NCBI RefSeq assembly: GCF_900110255.1
Contig: NZ_FODD01000028.1
Location: 58,384 to 122,383, forward strand
Direction: 5' to 3'
From: Actinacidiphila rubida
Lineage (GTDB): Bacteria; Actinomycetota; Actinomycetes; Streptomycetales; Streptomycetaceae
Length of the DNA stretch: 64,000 nucleotides
Part shown: positions 35,884-44,524 of the stretch, piece after piece
How positions within the stretch are numbered: the stretch's first letter is position 1
Layout of the letters: each line of letters opens with the position of its first letter
The notes under the pieces: model-generated
Database searches by the model: none
The model's input: only the letters and a program-made list of their open reading frames with translations
Told to the model about the DNA's origin: nothing
Position numbers and translations under genes: made by a program

Positions 35884-36996
35884 ATGCGTGTGCCGTTCGG
35901 AAATGTGAAGTCCTTCGCTGCTGCGGCTGTGCTGGTGGCCGCGGCCGCCGTGGTGCCCGCGGCCGCTCCCGCCGCGTCGGCGAGTGCCGCGGCCGGGACG
36001 CCGCCGCAGGTCTACGGTGCCTGGCAGTGCAGCAACGACGCCTGTACGTGGGCGACGGTGCGGGACATGGCCGACTTCGACCAGGCCAATCACTGGCTGA
36101 TCGATCGCGGCGACGGCCGCCCTTCCGTCAACCTCGTGGTGCTCAGTTTCGTCAACCCGCTGACGCTCCTGAACGGCACGACGAACAGCGGCAACACCAA
36201 CGGCGTGCCGGTCGGTATGAACCAGGCCGTCGTGAACTACTTCACCAGCCACGGCATTCGCGTGATGCTCTCGATCGGCGGCATCACCTACACCGACGAC
36301 TGGAACACCGCGCTCTCCCAGAACCCCACGCTGCTCGGGCAGAAGGCGGCGGCGCTGGCCTCCCAGCTGGGCGTGGGCATGGAGATCGACTACGAGCAGA
36401 GCGCCGGTCCGAACACCGCGGGGCTGCAGGCGTTCATCGACGCCTACCGGGCCGCGCATCCCTACGACGCCTCGGGTGCCGATCCCACGGCCCGCCTGAC
36501 GATCGACGTCGCGGCCGGTGACCGCTGGCTCATCGATCTCGACCAGTACGCCACCGCCAACTGGCTGACCACTTCGAAGCCGGTGCTGGACTACGCCAAC
36601 GCGATGGTGCCGAGCAAGCAGCCGTCGGCCAGTGGTGCCGAGTCCAACTGGCAGGAGCACCTGGCCGGCAAGTCGAACTACAGCCCCGCCATCCCGCCGC
36701 TGGCACCCGCGAAGTTCACCGGCAGCCTCTACATCGCCGAGGGATCGCAAGTACGCCCGGAGTGCACCGACTTCCCGTCCTCGGTGACCAGCGGGACGAG
36801 TGCGTGGACGCAGGGTGCCGCGCCCGCCGGCGCGGGCACCACCACGGGCATGCTCGGCTACATGTTCTGGGCCGCCGAGCGCCCGTCCACGCGTGGCGTC
36901 ACCACCACCCCGCCCAACTCCTGCGAGGGCGGCGTCGGCGCGGGCGCCACGGCCCTCACCGTCCCGGTCCCGATGCCGCCGCTCCGACAGAACTGA
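35884..36996 (+). CDS. Secreted GH18-like (chitinase-family) protein
   Basis: 370 residues with a signal peptide ending near SASAAAG. The TIM-barrel motifs are NLVVLSFVNP, IRVMLSIGG and GMEIDYEQ, where E171 aligns with the catalytic acid of GH18 (DxxDxDxE). The first two Asp of that motif are Gly and Glu here (only D169 and E171 remain), so activity or substrate may differ. AGGAGG precedes the ATG. The C-terminal GYMFWAAERP matches the GH18 YMFWxxxxD-like strand. No chitin-binding module is attached. Confidence 0.8.
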   Translation: MRVPFGNVKSFAAAAVLVAAAAVVPAAAPAASASAAAGTPPQVYGAWQCSNDACTWATVRDMADFDQANHWLIDRGDGRPSVNLVVLSFVNPLTLLNGTTNSGNTNGVPVGMNQAVVNYFTSHGIRVMLSIGGITYTDDWNTALSQNPTLLGQKAAALASQLGVGMEIDYEQSAGPNTAGLQAFIDAYRAAHPYDASGADPTARLTIDVAAGDRWLIDLDQYATANWLTTSKPVLDYANAMVPSKQPSASGAESNWQEHLAGKSNYSPAIPPLAPAKFTGSLYIAEGSQVRPECTDFPSSVTSGTSAWTQGAAPAGAGTTTGMLGYMFWAAERPSTRGVTTTPPNSCEGGVGAGATALTVPVPMPPLRQN

Positions 36997-37038
36997 CCGC
37001 CGCGAGGGAGGGCCCGGCAGGGCACGCGACGCCCTCGC

Positions 37039-37065
37039 GGGGTGCGCCACGGGGAGGCGCACCCC
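37039..37065 (+). terminator. Terminator after the GH18 gene
   Basis: GGGGTGCGCC-(7 nt)-GGCGCACCCC, a perfect 10-bp stem, 43 nt after the stop. Confidence 0.7.
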
Positions 37066-37283
37066 GCCCGGCCCCCGCCCGGCCCCCGCCCGGTCTCGGG
37101 CGGCCACCCTGACGGCGCTGGGTCGACGCCCCTCGGCGGCAGGCTCGTTGGGACCACAACCGCCGCGCTTGCGGAGGAACGCGAGGGACGCCGCATCACC
37201 GGACTTGACGTGACACGCCGCGGGACTGGACCCTTGCCCTCTCCCCCCGCGCCAACCCATCGTGATCCCAGGCTGGTGTGCCC

Positions 37284-38057
37284 ATGCGTGCCTTTTCCTC
37301 CGCGACCTGCGCGGCCGTTGCTCTGACGGCCGGCGTGCTGCTCGCCCCGGCGGCCTCCGCCCAAACCCCCGGCGACAACGGCGACGTCAAGACCCACAAC
37401 TCGACGACGGCGCCCGACGACCACCGGGACGAACCCAAGGTCTGCACCTTCTATCTCGACGCGTTCGACTTCGACGGTCTGCAGAGCGTGAGCTGGACCA
37501 TCGACCCCCAGCCGGCGCACAAGTCCGCGGACCACGCGGCGTCCGGCACGATCACCCTCGGCGCCGACGGCAACGGCCACACCGAGGACATGACGCTGCC
37601 CGACGGCATGTACAAGCTCTACTGGACCTTCGACGGCGAGCACGGCGAGGCCAAGCACAAGGTCTTCAAGGTCGACTGCGCGAGCACCGGCTCCACCACC
37701 GGCGGCTCCACCACCGGCGGTTCGACGACCGGCGGTTCGACGACCGGTGGCTCCACCACCGGCGGTTCGACGACCGGTGGTTCGACCACCGGCGGGTCCA
37801 GCAACGGCGGTTCCACCACCGGTGGTTCGACGACCTCGGGCGGTTCGAGCTCCGGCGGCTCGTCCTCCACCGCGGGCTCGTCCGGCGGCGGCAGCTCCGC
37901 CCCGTCCGCCTCGCCGTCCGCGTCCACCGCCTCCTCCGGCGGCAGCCTGGCCGCCACGGGCGCCTCCGTCGGCGGCGTCGCCGCCCTGGCCGTCCTGCTG
38001 CTCGGTGCCGGCGTCTTCGTCCGGTTCCGCCGCAAGGGCGCCGCGCGCCAGCACTGA
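37284..38057 (+). CDS. LAxTG sortase-anchored surface protein with STTGG repeats
   Basis: 257 residues. A signal peptide (ALTAGVLLAPAASA) is followed by a 115-residue beta-rich domain with a cysteine pair, then ten-odd pentapeptides of the STTGG type, a Ser-rich stretch, and the wall-sorting signal LAATG, a hydrophobic helix and RFRRKG. LAxTG is the motif cleaved by class E sortases in streptomycetes, which would link it to peptidoglycan with the repeats as a flexible stalk. The role of the head domain is unknown. GTG at 37278 is an equally plausible start. Confidence 0.85.
   Translation: MRAFSSATCAAVALTAGVLLAPAASAQTPGDNGDVKTHNSTTAPDDHRDEPKVCTFYLDAFDFDGLQSVSWTIDPQPAHKSADHAASGTITLGADGNGHTEDMTLPDGMYKLYWTFDGEHGEAKHKVFKVDCASTGSTTGGSTTGGSTTGGSTTGGSTTGGSTTGGSTTGGSSNGGSTTGGSTTSGGSSSGGSSSTAGSSGGGSSAPSASPSASTASSGGSLAATGASVGGVAALAVLLLGAGVFVRFRRKGAARQH
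37686..37840 (+). repeat. 15-bp coding repeats (STTGG)
   Basis: About ten imperfect copies of a 15-bp unit like TCGACGACCGGCGGT. Such arrays change length by slippage in steps that keep frame. Confidence 0.85.
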
Positions 38058-38067
38058 TCCGGTCCGT

Positions 38068-38111
38068 CCGCGGCCGTGACCGCCCGCTCCGGCGGGCGCG
38101 CACGGCCGCGG
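38068..38111 (+). terminator. Large hairpin after the surface-protein gene
   Basis: CCGCGGCCGTG pairs perfectly with CACGGCCGCGG, and inside it CGCCCGC pairs with GCGGGCG around a 4-nt loop; a nearly continuous 18-bp stem 10 nt after the stop. Confidence 0.75.
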
Positions 38112-38252
38112 GCCACCGTTCCCGCCCGCGGTCCGCACGACCACGAGCCGGGCCGCGCAGGCGGCCTCACCGATGCGGCGCACGCGGGCTCACTGTCCAT
38201 CAGGTGGAATCGCCCCTGCGCGCGGCCATGGCCCGCTGGCATAGTCGCGGGC

Positions 38253-38846
38253 ATGGAGACCGACCCCCTCTGGACTCTCATCGCGGGCTGCAGACGGCAG
38301 GGGCTCACCGGCGACAAGCGGGACGCCTGGCTCCGCGACGCCCTGCTCGGCATGCCGGTCGACGGCATCGTCGCGTTCCAGTGCGGCCTGGTGCAGCGGG
38401 TGGCCGAGGCGCGCACCTGGAGCCTGTGGGCCGCCGCCGACCGGGTGTTCGGCGGCTGGTGCTCCGACGACACCTTCTGCTGCTTCCAGCACTGGCTGAT
38501 CGGCCTGGGCCGCCCGGTGTTCGACGCGGCGGTGCGTGAGCCCGACTCCCTCGCGTACGTCCCCGAGGTGCTGCGGCTGTCCGGCCGGCCCCGCGAGATG
38601 TGGCACGACGACCACCCCACCTGGGAGTCCCTGGACCGGCTGGCGCCCGAGGCGTTCGAGCGGGTCGCCGCGCGCCCGGCCGACGCCCTGGACGCGGCGG
38701 TCCGGGAGCGCCGCGCCCCCGGACCGCGCGCCGCCGCCGGCGCGGCGCCGCGCGGTGACCGCTGGAGCGCGCTGGACGAGCGGGAGGCCGCGCGCCGCCT
38801 GCCCCGGATCAGCGAGATGTTCCCGCTGCCGGCCGCACCCTGCTGA
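38253..38846 (+). CDS. DUF4240-type protein
   Basis: 197 residues of the DUF4240 type, judged from WTLIAGCRRQ, FQCGLVQRVAEAR and the WCSDDTFCCFQHWLIGLG core. No function is known for the family. CATAGT at 38240-38245, 7 nt before the ATG, suggests a leaderless transcript. The last codons and the stop lie inside a 34-bp sequence repeated directly downstream. Confidence 0.7.
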   Translation: METDPLWTLIAGCRRQGLTGDKRDAWLRDALLGMPVDGIVAFQCGLVQRVAEARTWSLWAAADRVFGGWCSDDTFCCFQHWLIGLGRPVFDAAVREPDSLAYVPEVLRLSGRPREMWHDDHPTWESLDRLAPEAFERVAARPADALDAAVRERRAPGPRAAAGAAPRGDRWSALDEREAARRLPRISEMFPLPAAPC

Positions 38847-38911
38847 GCCGGACCCCCGGTCTGCGCGGGCGCGACGGACCCTGCTGAGCCGGACCCCCGG
38901 TCTGCGCGGGC
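38837..38911. repeat. 34-bp direct repeat spanning a stop codon
   Basis: The same 34 bases occur at 38837-38870 and 38878-38911 (period 41, 7-nt spacer). The first copy contains the DUF4240 stop codon TGA (38844-38846). Confidence 0.9.
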
Positions 38912-38990
38912 CCGTTCCGGCGGGGTCGGAGGGCCCGCGGGCACCCGCCTCGGAGGCCCGCGGCCCCCGGGGCCGGACGCCGTTCGGGCC

Positions 38991-39016
38991 CGGGGACGGG
39001 CCCGGGGCCGTCCCCG
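38991..39016. terminator. Hairpin between DUF4240 and amidase genes
   Basis: CGGGGACGG / CCGTCCCCG, a perfect 9-bp stem with an 8-nt loop between convergent genes. Confidence 0.55.
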
Positions 39017-39048
39017 CGCCGTGCGCCCCGGGCCCGACTCCGGTCGCC

Positions 39049-39738
39049 CTACACGCCGTTGACCAGGCGGATGTAGCGGACCCAGTCCCAGTTGGGGCCG
39101 GGGTCGGTGTGATCGGTGCCGGGCACCTGGGAGTGGCCGATGATGTGGTTGCGGTCCTTGGGGATGCCGTACTTGTCGCAGATCTCCGCGGTCAGTGCCG
39201 CCGACGCGTGGTACATCGCGGTGGTGAAGTACGCGGGCTGGTCGACCCAGCCCTCGTGCTCGATGCCGATGCTGCGGGTGTTGTAGTCCCAGTTGCCGGC
39301 GTGCCAGGCGACGTCGTGCTCGCGCACGCACTGGTCGATGGCGCCGTCGGCGGACCGGACGACGTAGTGCGCGGCGGCCGCGTGGGCCGGGTCCTGGAAC
39401 AGGGTGATGGTGTCGGCGAACGTCTCCTGCGTCACGTGGATCACCACGAGGTTGACCGGGTAGGTCGTGGGCCGGTTGGACGCCGTGTAGTTGGAGGTGC
39501 TGGCCGGGGCCCAGGTGGCGCCCGGGTAGTCGACGGTCGCGGCGGACGCGGTGCCGCGCCCGGCCCACAGCTCGCCGGCCAGGCCCGCGGTGGCCGCGGC
39601 GCCCAGGGCGAGGCCGCCGCGCAGCAGCGCGCGGCGGGAGGGGGCGGTCCCGGGCGATCCCGGGGCGTGCTCGGGGGTGGTCGTCGGGCCGGACGCGGTC
39701 CCGGCGTGGGGGGACGGGGGACGGCTGGGACGTGCCAT
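39049..39738 (-). CDS. Tat-exported N-acetylmuramoyl-L-alanine amidase (Amidase_2 fold)
   Basis: 229 residues. The signal SRRALLRGGLALGAAATAGL has the twin arginines and weak hydrophobicity of Tat export. The amidase domain shows VVIHVTQ (zinc ligand H), GIEHEGW and HSQVPGTDHTDPG (second zinc ligand H and the catalytic-side residues). It should cleave the lactyl-alanine bond in peptidoglycan outside the membrane. The ATG at 39738 has CAGGGAG 6 nt upstream. It is divergent from the M23 peptidase gene. Confidence 0.9.
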   Translation of the reverse strand: MARPSRPPSPHAGTASGPTTTPEHAPGSPGTAPSRRALLRGGLALGAAATAGLAGELWAGRGTASAATVDYPGATWAPASTSNYTASNRPTTYPVNLVVIHVTQETFADTITLFQDPAHAAAAHYVVRSADGAIDQCVREHDVAWHAGNWDYNTRSIGIEHEGWVDQPAYFTTAMYHASAALTAEICDKYGIPKDRNHIIGHSQVPGTDHTDPGPNWDWVRYIRLVNGV

Positions 39739-40190
39739 GGCGGGCTCCCTGAGGCGTCGCAGTGCGGACGTACCGCGGACGGATACGGATGAGTGCATGA
39801 CAAGAACGTCGGGCCTGCCCATCGTGGGGCCGGGTGCCGCGGCCTGCCAAGCGGTTCACGAATTGGCACAGGTCCAGACCGCTGGCGCCCGGCCCGGCCC
39901 GTGGCCCGCCGCTGCCGGGCGGACCGCGCGCGGGATCCGGTGCCGCCCGGCGCCGAACGCGTCCGTTCGCTCACCACCTGTAGTCACGCACGCGCCCAGT
40001 TCATAACATCTGACACACGGTCACATCCCCGCCGCGCCGCAACAGCTGACGGCTTTGACCTCTCTGCTGCACCCGTGCCCGATTGGTTCCACCGCCAACT
40101 CCCCGATTCGGCTTGGAATTCGCCTCCGGCTCTATTAACGTTCGATAACGCAGCGCGGTCGTCACCACCGCCAAGAGGCGGCACCGTGCG

Positions 40191-40310
40191 CTTGCCGAAT
40201 CCCGTCCGCGGGAACCGGGGACCCGAGAACCTGGGGTGAATCGGACGGCCGTGAGGCCGTTCGTAGGAGACCTTCCTGCTCCGAACCCGTCAGCTAACCC
40301 GGTAGGCGAG
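40191..40310 (+). promoter_or_regulatory. ydaO-type c-di-AMP riboswitch
   Basis: The segment has the conserved ydaO/yuaA (RF00379) blocks: GGAACCGGGGACCC, GGGGTGAATC, TAGGAGACCTTCCTGCTCC and GAACCCGTCAGCTAACCC. CTTGCC (40191-40196) pairs with GGCGAG (40305-40310) as the closing stem. Members of this class bind c-di-AMP, which usually turns expression off. It ends 25 bp before the M23 peptidase start, immediately followed by a purine-rich ribosome-binding site. Confidence 0.92.
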
Positions 40311-40334
40311 AAGGAAGGAAAGGAGAGCGCCCCC

Positions 40335-41318
40335 GTGGCGTCGAACCAGCCTGCCTACGCACCCGCCCGACCTGGGACGGGTACCGGGACCGAGGCCGCA
40401 CCGCGGCCCGGATCCGACGGGGACGAGCCCGCGTTCGCCTTCTTCGCCGAGTCCCCGCGCCCGTCCTCGGACGCGGCCCCCAAGATGCCCCGCCAGCGGA
40501 ACATGGCCCGCGGCGGGACCGTCCTCGGCATCGCCGCCATGGCCGCCGTCGGTGCCGGCGGCGTCGCCGCCGCCGCGGCTCCGGCCGCGCCCGGCACCGC
40601 GCCGGTGGCCATCTCCGTGCCCGACGTCGCCCCGTTCGAGGACGCGCCCGCGCCCGCGCCGGCCGTGACGCCGTCCGTCATCAGCGACCCCGGCGAGGCG
40701 CTGCGCGCCCGCATCATCGGCACGGCGACCGCCGGACGCGAGGCCGCCGCACAGGCCGAACGGGACGCCGCCGCACGGGCCGCGGCCGAGCAGGCCGCCC
40801 GCGAGGCGGCCGCGCGCAAGGTGCGCGAGCAGGCCGCCGCGGCGAAGGCCGAGGCGGAGGCGAAGGCGAAGGCCGACGCGGAAGCGGCCGCCAAGGCCGA
40901 GGCCGAGCGGCTGGCCGCCCTCGCCCGCTCCTACATCAAGCCCGTGACGTCCGCCACGCCGACCGACGGCTTCGGGCAGGCGGACCCCTGGTCGCCGCTG
41001 CACGCGGGCCAGGACTTCGCGGCGCCCACCGGCACCCCCGTGCACGCCGTGCACGGCGGCACGGTCACCTCGGCGGGCTGGGCCGGCGCGCAGGGCTACC
41101 GGGTCGTCGTGACCCTCGACGACGGCACGCAGGTCTGGTACTGCCACCTGTCGACGATGTGCGTGACGCAGGGCGGCGTGACGACCGGCGACACCGTCGG
41201 GCGCGTCGGCGCGACCGGCAACGTCACCACCCCGCACCTCCACCTGGAGGTCCGCCCCGGCGGCGGCGCCCCCGTGGACCCGCTGCCCTGGCTCCACGGG
41301 CACGGCGTCACGATCTGA
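40335..41318 (+). CDS. Secreted M23-family peptidase under c-di-AMP riboswitch
   Basis: 327 residues. After a polar N-terminus, a hydrophobic helix (VLGIAAMAAVGAGGVAAAAA) precedes an Ala/Glu/Lys-rich coiled coil (about residues 125-200) and a LytM/M23 domain with HAGQDFA (HxxxD) and HLHLE (HxH), all four zinc ligands in place. It is predicted to cleave peptidoglycan cross-bridges. The GTG at 40335 follows AAGGAAAGGAG. ydaO riboswitches in front of wall hydrolases (such as rpf genes) are well known in streptomycetes, so turgor or potassium state may set wall remodelling. Confidence 0.9.
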   Translation: MASNQPAYAPARPGTGTGTEAAPRPGSDGDEPAFAFFAESPRPSSDAAPKMPRQRNMARGGTVLGIAAMAAVGAGGVAAAAAPAAPGTAPVAISVPDVAPFEDAPAPAPAVTPSVISDPGEALRARIIGTATAGREAAAQAERDAAARAAAEQAAREAAARKVREQAAAAKAEAEAKAKADAEAAAKAEAERLAALARSYIKPVTSATPTDGFGQADPWSPLHAGQDFAAPTGTPVHAVHGGTVTSAGWAGAQGYRVVVTLDDGTQVWYCHLSTMCVTQGGVTTGDTVGRVGATGNVTTPHLHLEVRPGGGAPVDPLPWLHGHGVTI

Positions 41319-41339
41319 CCCGCACCCCCCGAACCCCGG

Positions 41340-41371
41340 CGGCCCTGGCGAACCCCCCCTTGCCAGGGCCG
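41340..41371 (+). terminator. Terminator after the M23 peptidase gene
   Basis: CGGCCCTGGC / GCCAGGGCCG, a perfect 10-bp stem, 21 nt after the stop. Confidence 0.75.
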
Positions 41372-41473
41372 TCGGCCTGTCCGCGGCAGGATGCGCAGGC
41401 CGGTTCGCCCGTTCGCCCGCCGCCGGTTCGGCGCCCGTTCGCCCGTGGCCCGTCGCCGGTTCGCCCGCCGGGA

Positions 41474-41779
41474 CTACTTGCCGGTGCGGCCGGACACGGC
41501 CCAGGACGCCGCGGCGACGGCCGCCGACACGGACAGGACCGCGGGCCACGCGCCGACCTTCTTCGCCAGCGGGTGGGAGCCGGCGAAGGCGGCGACGTAG
41601 GCGGTGGTGAGGGCGGCCGCCGCGGGCGTGCCGGACCGCCGGTGCCAGTCGCGGGCCGCCACCGTGCCGGCGGCGGCCAGCGCGAGGCCGCCGAGTTCGC
41701 GCCGCTTGGTCCACCGGGCGATCGCGTAGCCGCCGACCAGACCGCCGGCCGCCACCGCGCTCGCAGAAATCCCAGCCAT
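41474..41779 (-). CDS. Small membrane protein, function unknown
   Basis: 101 residues with two or three hydrophobic stretches (ASAVAAGGLVGGYAIA, LAAAGTVAA, VLSVSAAVAAASWAV) separated by basic loops. I recognise no domain. GAGGA lies 6 nt before the ATG at 41779. It is 89 bp after the XRE/MmyB-like gene on the same strand and may be co-transcribed. Confidence 0.6.
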   Translation of the reverse strand: MAGISASAVAAGGLVGGYAIARWTKRRELGGLALAAAGTVAARDWHRRSGTPAAAALTTAYVAAFAGSHPLAKKVGAWPAVLSVSAAVAAASWAVSGRTGK

Positions 41780-41868
41780 GACCGTCCTCGCTTTCGTCGC
41801 GTCCGGACCGCTCTCGCCGCGTCCGGATCGTCCCGTCACGCGCTGTTCGCCCCGGGACAGCTCCGAGA

Positions 41869-42750
41869 CTAGGCGGTGGCCTGCGCGGCCGGGCCCTCGG
41901 GGTCGACCGGGCCCGGCGCGGGGGCGCGCAGCGACGGGGACGCCGCCGGGCGGTGCTCGCCCGCGTCGAAGAGCACGAACATCAGCCGGGCGCCCGGCAC
42001 CCCGAACGGTCCGGCCGGGCACATCGTGGCCCAGCCGGGCCCCAGCTCGGTGTGCATCAGCGGCCGCGGCTCGTCCACCCGCGGGCCCAGGAACTCCTGC
42101 GACGCCGACGCGAACGCCGCCGCCACGACCGGATCGCGGCGCGCGTCGGCCGCCAGCCGGGCCAGCGTCCGGTGCCGCGGGTAGGCGGACACCGCGTTGC
42201 GCAACTGCGGCACGATCAGCGGCAGCCAGCTGTGCTCCCAGTCGCCGAGGATGTGCCGCGCCTCCGGTGACAGCAGCATCCAGCGCATGGTGTTCGGCGG
42301 CACCCGGCGCTCGGGGTACATGCGGGCGAACGCGGTGTTGTACGCGATCACGTCCCACGCGATGTCGCTGATGTACGCCATCTCGCCGCTCGTGCGCAGC
42401 ACCCGCTCCCACTGCGCCGGCACGGGAGCGCCCGGCGGCCGCGGGTCCAGCGGGTGTGCGGGCAGCAGCCCCGTCGCGTACAGGACGACCGCCTCCCACT
42501 CGTGCTCGCTCAGGTGCAGGATGCGGGCGATGGGGGCCAGCTCGTCGGTGCCGATGTGCGCGAGCCGGCCGCGCTCGACGTACCCGTACTTGTGGTCGGG
42601 CCACCCCAGCAGCCGCGTCATGTGCTCGTGCGTGAGGCCCTGGGCGCGGCGCCCGCGCGGGTCGGTGCGCGGCGCGAGACCCAGTTCCGTGGGGTCGAGC
42701 CGCGCGCGGGCCCGGGCCAGCAGGGCCTGCATCGCCTGGCGGTTGCGCAT
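41869..42750 (-). CDS. XRE-family regulator with MmyB-like ligand domain
   Basis: 293 residues. An N-terminal helix-turn-helix (GLTHEHMTRLLGWPDHKYGYVERG) is followed by the roughly 170-residue PAS-like domain found in MmyB-type regulators (DIAWDVIAYNTAFARMYP; LLSPEARHILGDWE). These domains bind fatty acid-like ligands in studied members. GGAGGT lies 5 nt before the ATG. The 313-bp gap to the next gene shows no other feature. Confidence 0.8.
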   Translation of the reverse strand: MRNRQAMQALLARARARLDPTELGLAPRTDPRGRRAQGLTHEHMTRLLGWPDHKYGYVERGRLAHIGTDELAPIARILHLSEHEWEAVVLYATGLLPAHPLDPRPPGAPVPAQWERVLRTSGEMAYISDIAWDVIAYNTAFARMYPERRVPPNTMRWMLLSPEARHILGDWEHSWLPLIVPQLRNAVSAYPRHRTLARLAADARRDPVVAAAFASASQEFLGPRVDEPRPLMHTELGPGWATMCPAGPFGVPGARLMFVLFDAGEHRPAASPSLRAPAPGPVDPEGPAAQATA

Positions 42751-43063
42751 GCGGCACCTCCGCGTCGGGGTAGCGCTCTGCGCGCCCGCCGGCTCGTCGA
42801 GGCCGGGTGGCGCGCTCGCGGAACGGTGGGTGGGGGGACGGTCTCGCGGCGCCACGGACCGTACAGCTGTGCGGTCGTGACGCGGTCGAGCGTACGCGAC
42901 GCCGCCGCGGAAACGACGACCGGACGGACGTCGGGTCCGCGGGCGGGGAGCGTACCGGAATCCGCACCGGCGGCCCCGGGCGCCGGTGCGGCCGGGGCCG
43001 TGCCCGGCCGCCCGGGAACGGAACCGCCACGTCAGGGGCGGGACGGCGCGCCCGCGACGCCTG

Positions 43064-44314
43064 CTAGCCGAGGTGTCGCGGGTCGAGACCGCTGGCCAGG
43101 CGGAAGCCCGCCTCGAACGGGCTGGCCGCGCCCAGGCGTTGCATCAGCGCCTGCATCACGTCCGCCACCGCGGCGGTGCCGACGCCGAGTTCGCCGGCGA
43201 TCCGCCCGTCGTCGTAGCCGCGGGACAGCAGCCGCACCACCGTCTGCTCGAAGGCGCTCAGCCGCGGCCCGCCGGACGGGACCCGGCCGGCGCCGGCGCC
43301 GTGCGGGGCGGCCGTCGAGATGTCCGTCGCGGCGTCCGGCCCGGGGTACGGGACCGCGCGGCGCCAGTACGCCTCGTAGACCGCGAGGAAGGACGGCGCC
43401 AGCACCGAACCGCCGAGCAGGATCGCCGACTCGCCGCCCTGCGGCAACAGGTCGCCCGTCACCGTGCGGCCGGGGTGGCTCGCCAGGCACACCGCGTCGC
43501 GATCGAAGATCGTCACGTCGTTGAAGGGGCCCTCGATGCGGTCGATCACCCGGATCTCGACACCGGCCTCCCGGACGCGCGGCAGGAACCACGCGCTGTC
43601 CGGCTCGTCCAGCACCGACGAGGCGTACAGCGCCCGCATGCGGATGCCGCGCGCGCCCATCGCGGCGCCGAACGTCAGGTTCGCCTCCAGCGTCGGCCGG
43701 TCCGCCGACAGCCGGCCCGGGTGCAGCAGGTCCACCGACGACCGCACCGAACCCAGGACCCCCCGCAGCGCCCGCTGCCGGCTGCCCGGGCCCGTGAACT
43801 CCTCGACGAACAGCCGCCGCTGCCCGGGGTCTCCGGCCGGCGCCGCGCCGGCGCCGGGTTCGTCGGCGGGGGAGGGCGCGCTGAACGCCCTGAATCCCGC
43901 GGAGGCGGTGGAGGCGGCCGGCGCGGCGCCCGTCGCGGCGGCCACGGAGCCGTTCGGTCCGAAGACCCGCAGCAACTGGTGGGCGGTCTCGTGGACTTCG
44001 CGCACGCTCCGCAACTGCTGGTGCGCGTGTGAGGTGTACCTGCCGACCAGGGCCTTCAGCGCGAACTCGGGCTCGACCGCCTCGACCAGCCCTTCGTGGA
44101 CCTCGACGAGGGCGAGGTCGCGCAGGGTGCGCCAGCCCGCCGTGAGCCGCTCCGGATCGAGCCCGGACTCGGCGCCGATCTCCGTCACCTGGCCGCGGCC
44201 GCCGTGTGCCGCGGCGATCTCGAAGAGCGCCGCGGCCGCCGGCATGTCGTCGGAGCAGCTGCCCGGCAGCGGTGGCGGCGCCGCGAACCCGCCCTCTTTC
44301 GCTTCGGATTCCAT
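43064..44314 (-). CDS. LuxR-family regulator with TrmB-like N-terminal region
   Basis: 416 residues. The N-terminal third is helical and TrmB-like, the middle has a possible PLD-like or sensory fold (SADRPTLEANLTFG; ALYASSVLDEPDSAW), and the C-terminus is a LuxR helix-turn-helix (LSAFEQTVVRLLSRGYDDGR, then IAGELGVGTAAVADVM). GAGGAAGG lies 9 nt before the ATG at 44314. Such proteins are common in streptomycetes and usually have unknown targets. Confidence 0.78.
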   Translation of the reverse strand: MESEAKEGGFAAPPPLPGSCSDDMPAAAALFEIAAAHGGRGQVTEIGAESGLDPERLTAGWRTLRDLALVEVHEGLVEAVEPEFALKALVGRYTSHAHQQLRSVREVHETAHQLLRVFGPNGSVAAATGAAPAASTASAGFRAFSAPSPADEPGAGAAPAGDPGQRRLFVEEFTGPGSRQRALRGVLGSVRSSVDLLHPGRLSADRPTLEANLTFGAAMGARGIRMRALYASSVLDEPDSAWFLPRVREAGVEIRVIDRIEGPFNDVTIFDRDAVCLASHPGRTVTGDLLPQGGESAILLGGSVLAPSFLAVYEAYWRRAVPYPGPDAATDISTAAPHGAGAGRVPSGGPRLSAFEQTVVRLLSRGYDDGRIAGELGVGTAAVADVMQALMQRLGAASPFEAGFRLASGLDPRHLG

Positions 44315-44524
44315 CCGAACGGACCTTCCTCGCCCCACCGGCGCGAGGGGCGGTTCCCCGCCTCCAGTGCGCGCGAGCCCCCCGTGGGCCCGGGTGGTCA
44401 ATCCCCACTGGCACAGAGTGTTACAGCCGCCTCACGCCCTTTTCCAGAGTGAATCCGTCGAGGGAATCAAGAGGGACGTATCGGGCGGACCGCCCGAAAT
44501 CGGCGGCCGGTTCCCCGGGCGCGA

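Noticed and set aside
37686..37840. Short regular repeats that could suggest a CRISPR array
   Set aside because: They are 15-bp in-frame repeats encoding STTGG with no spacers.
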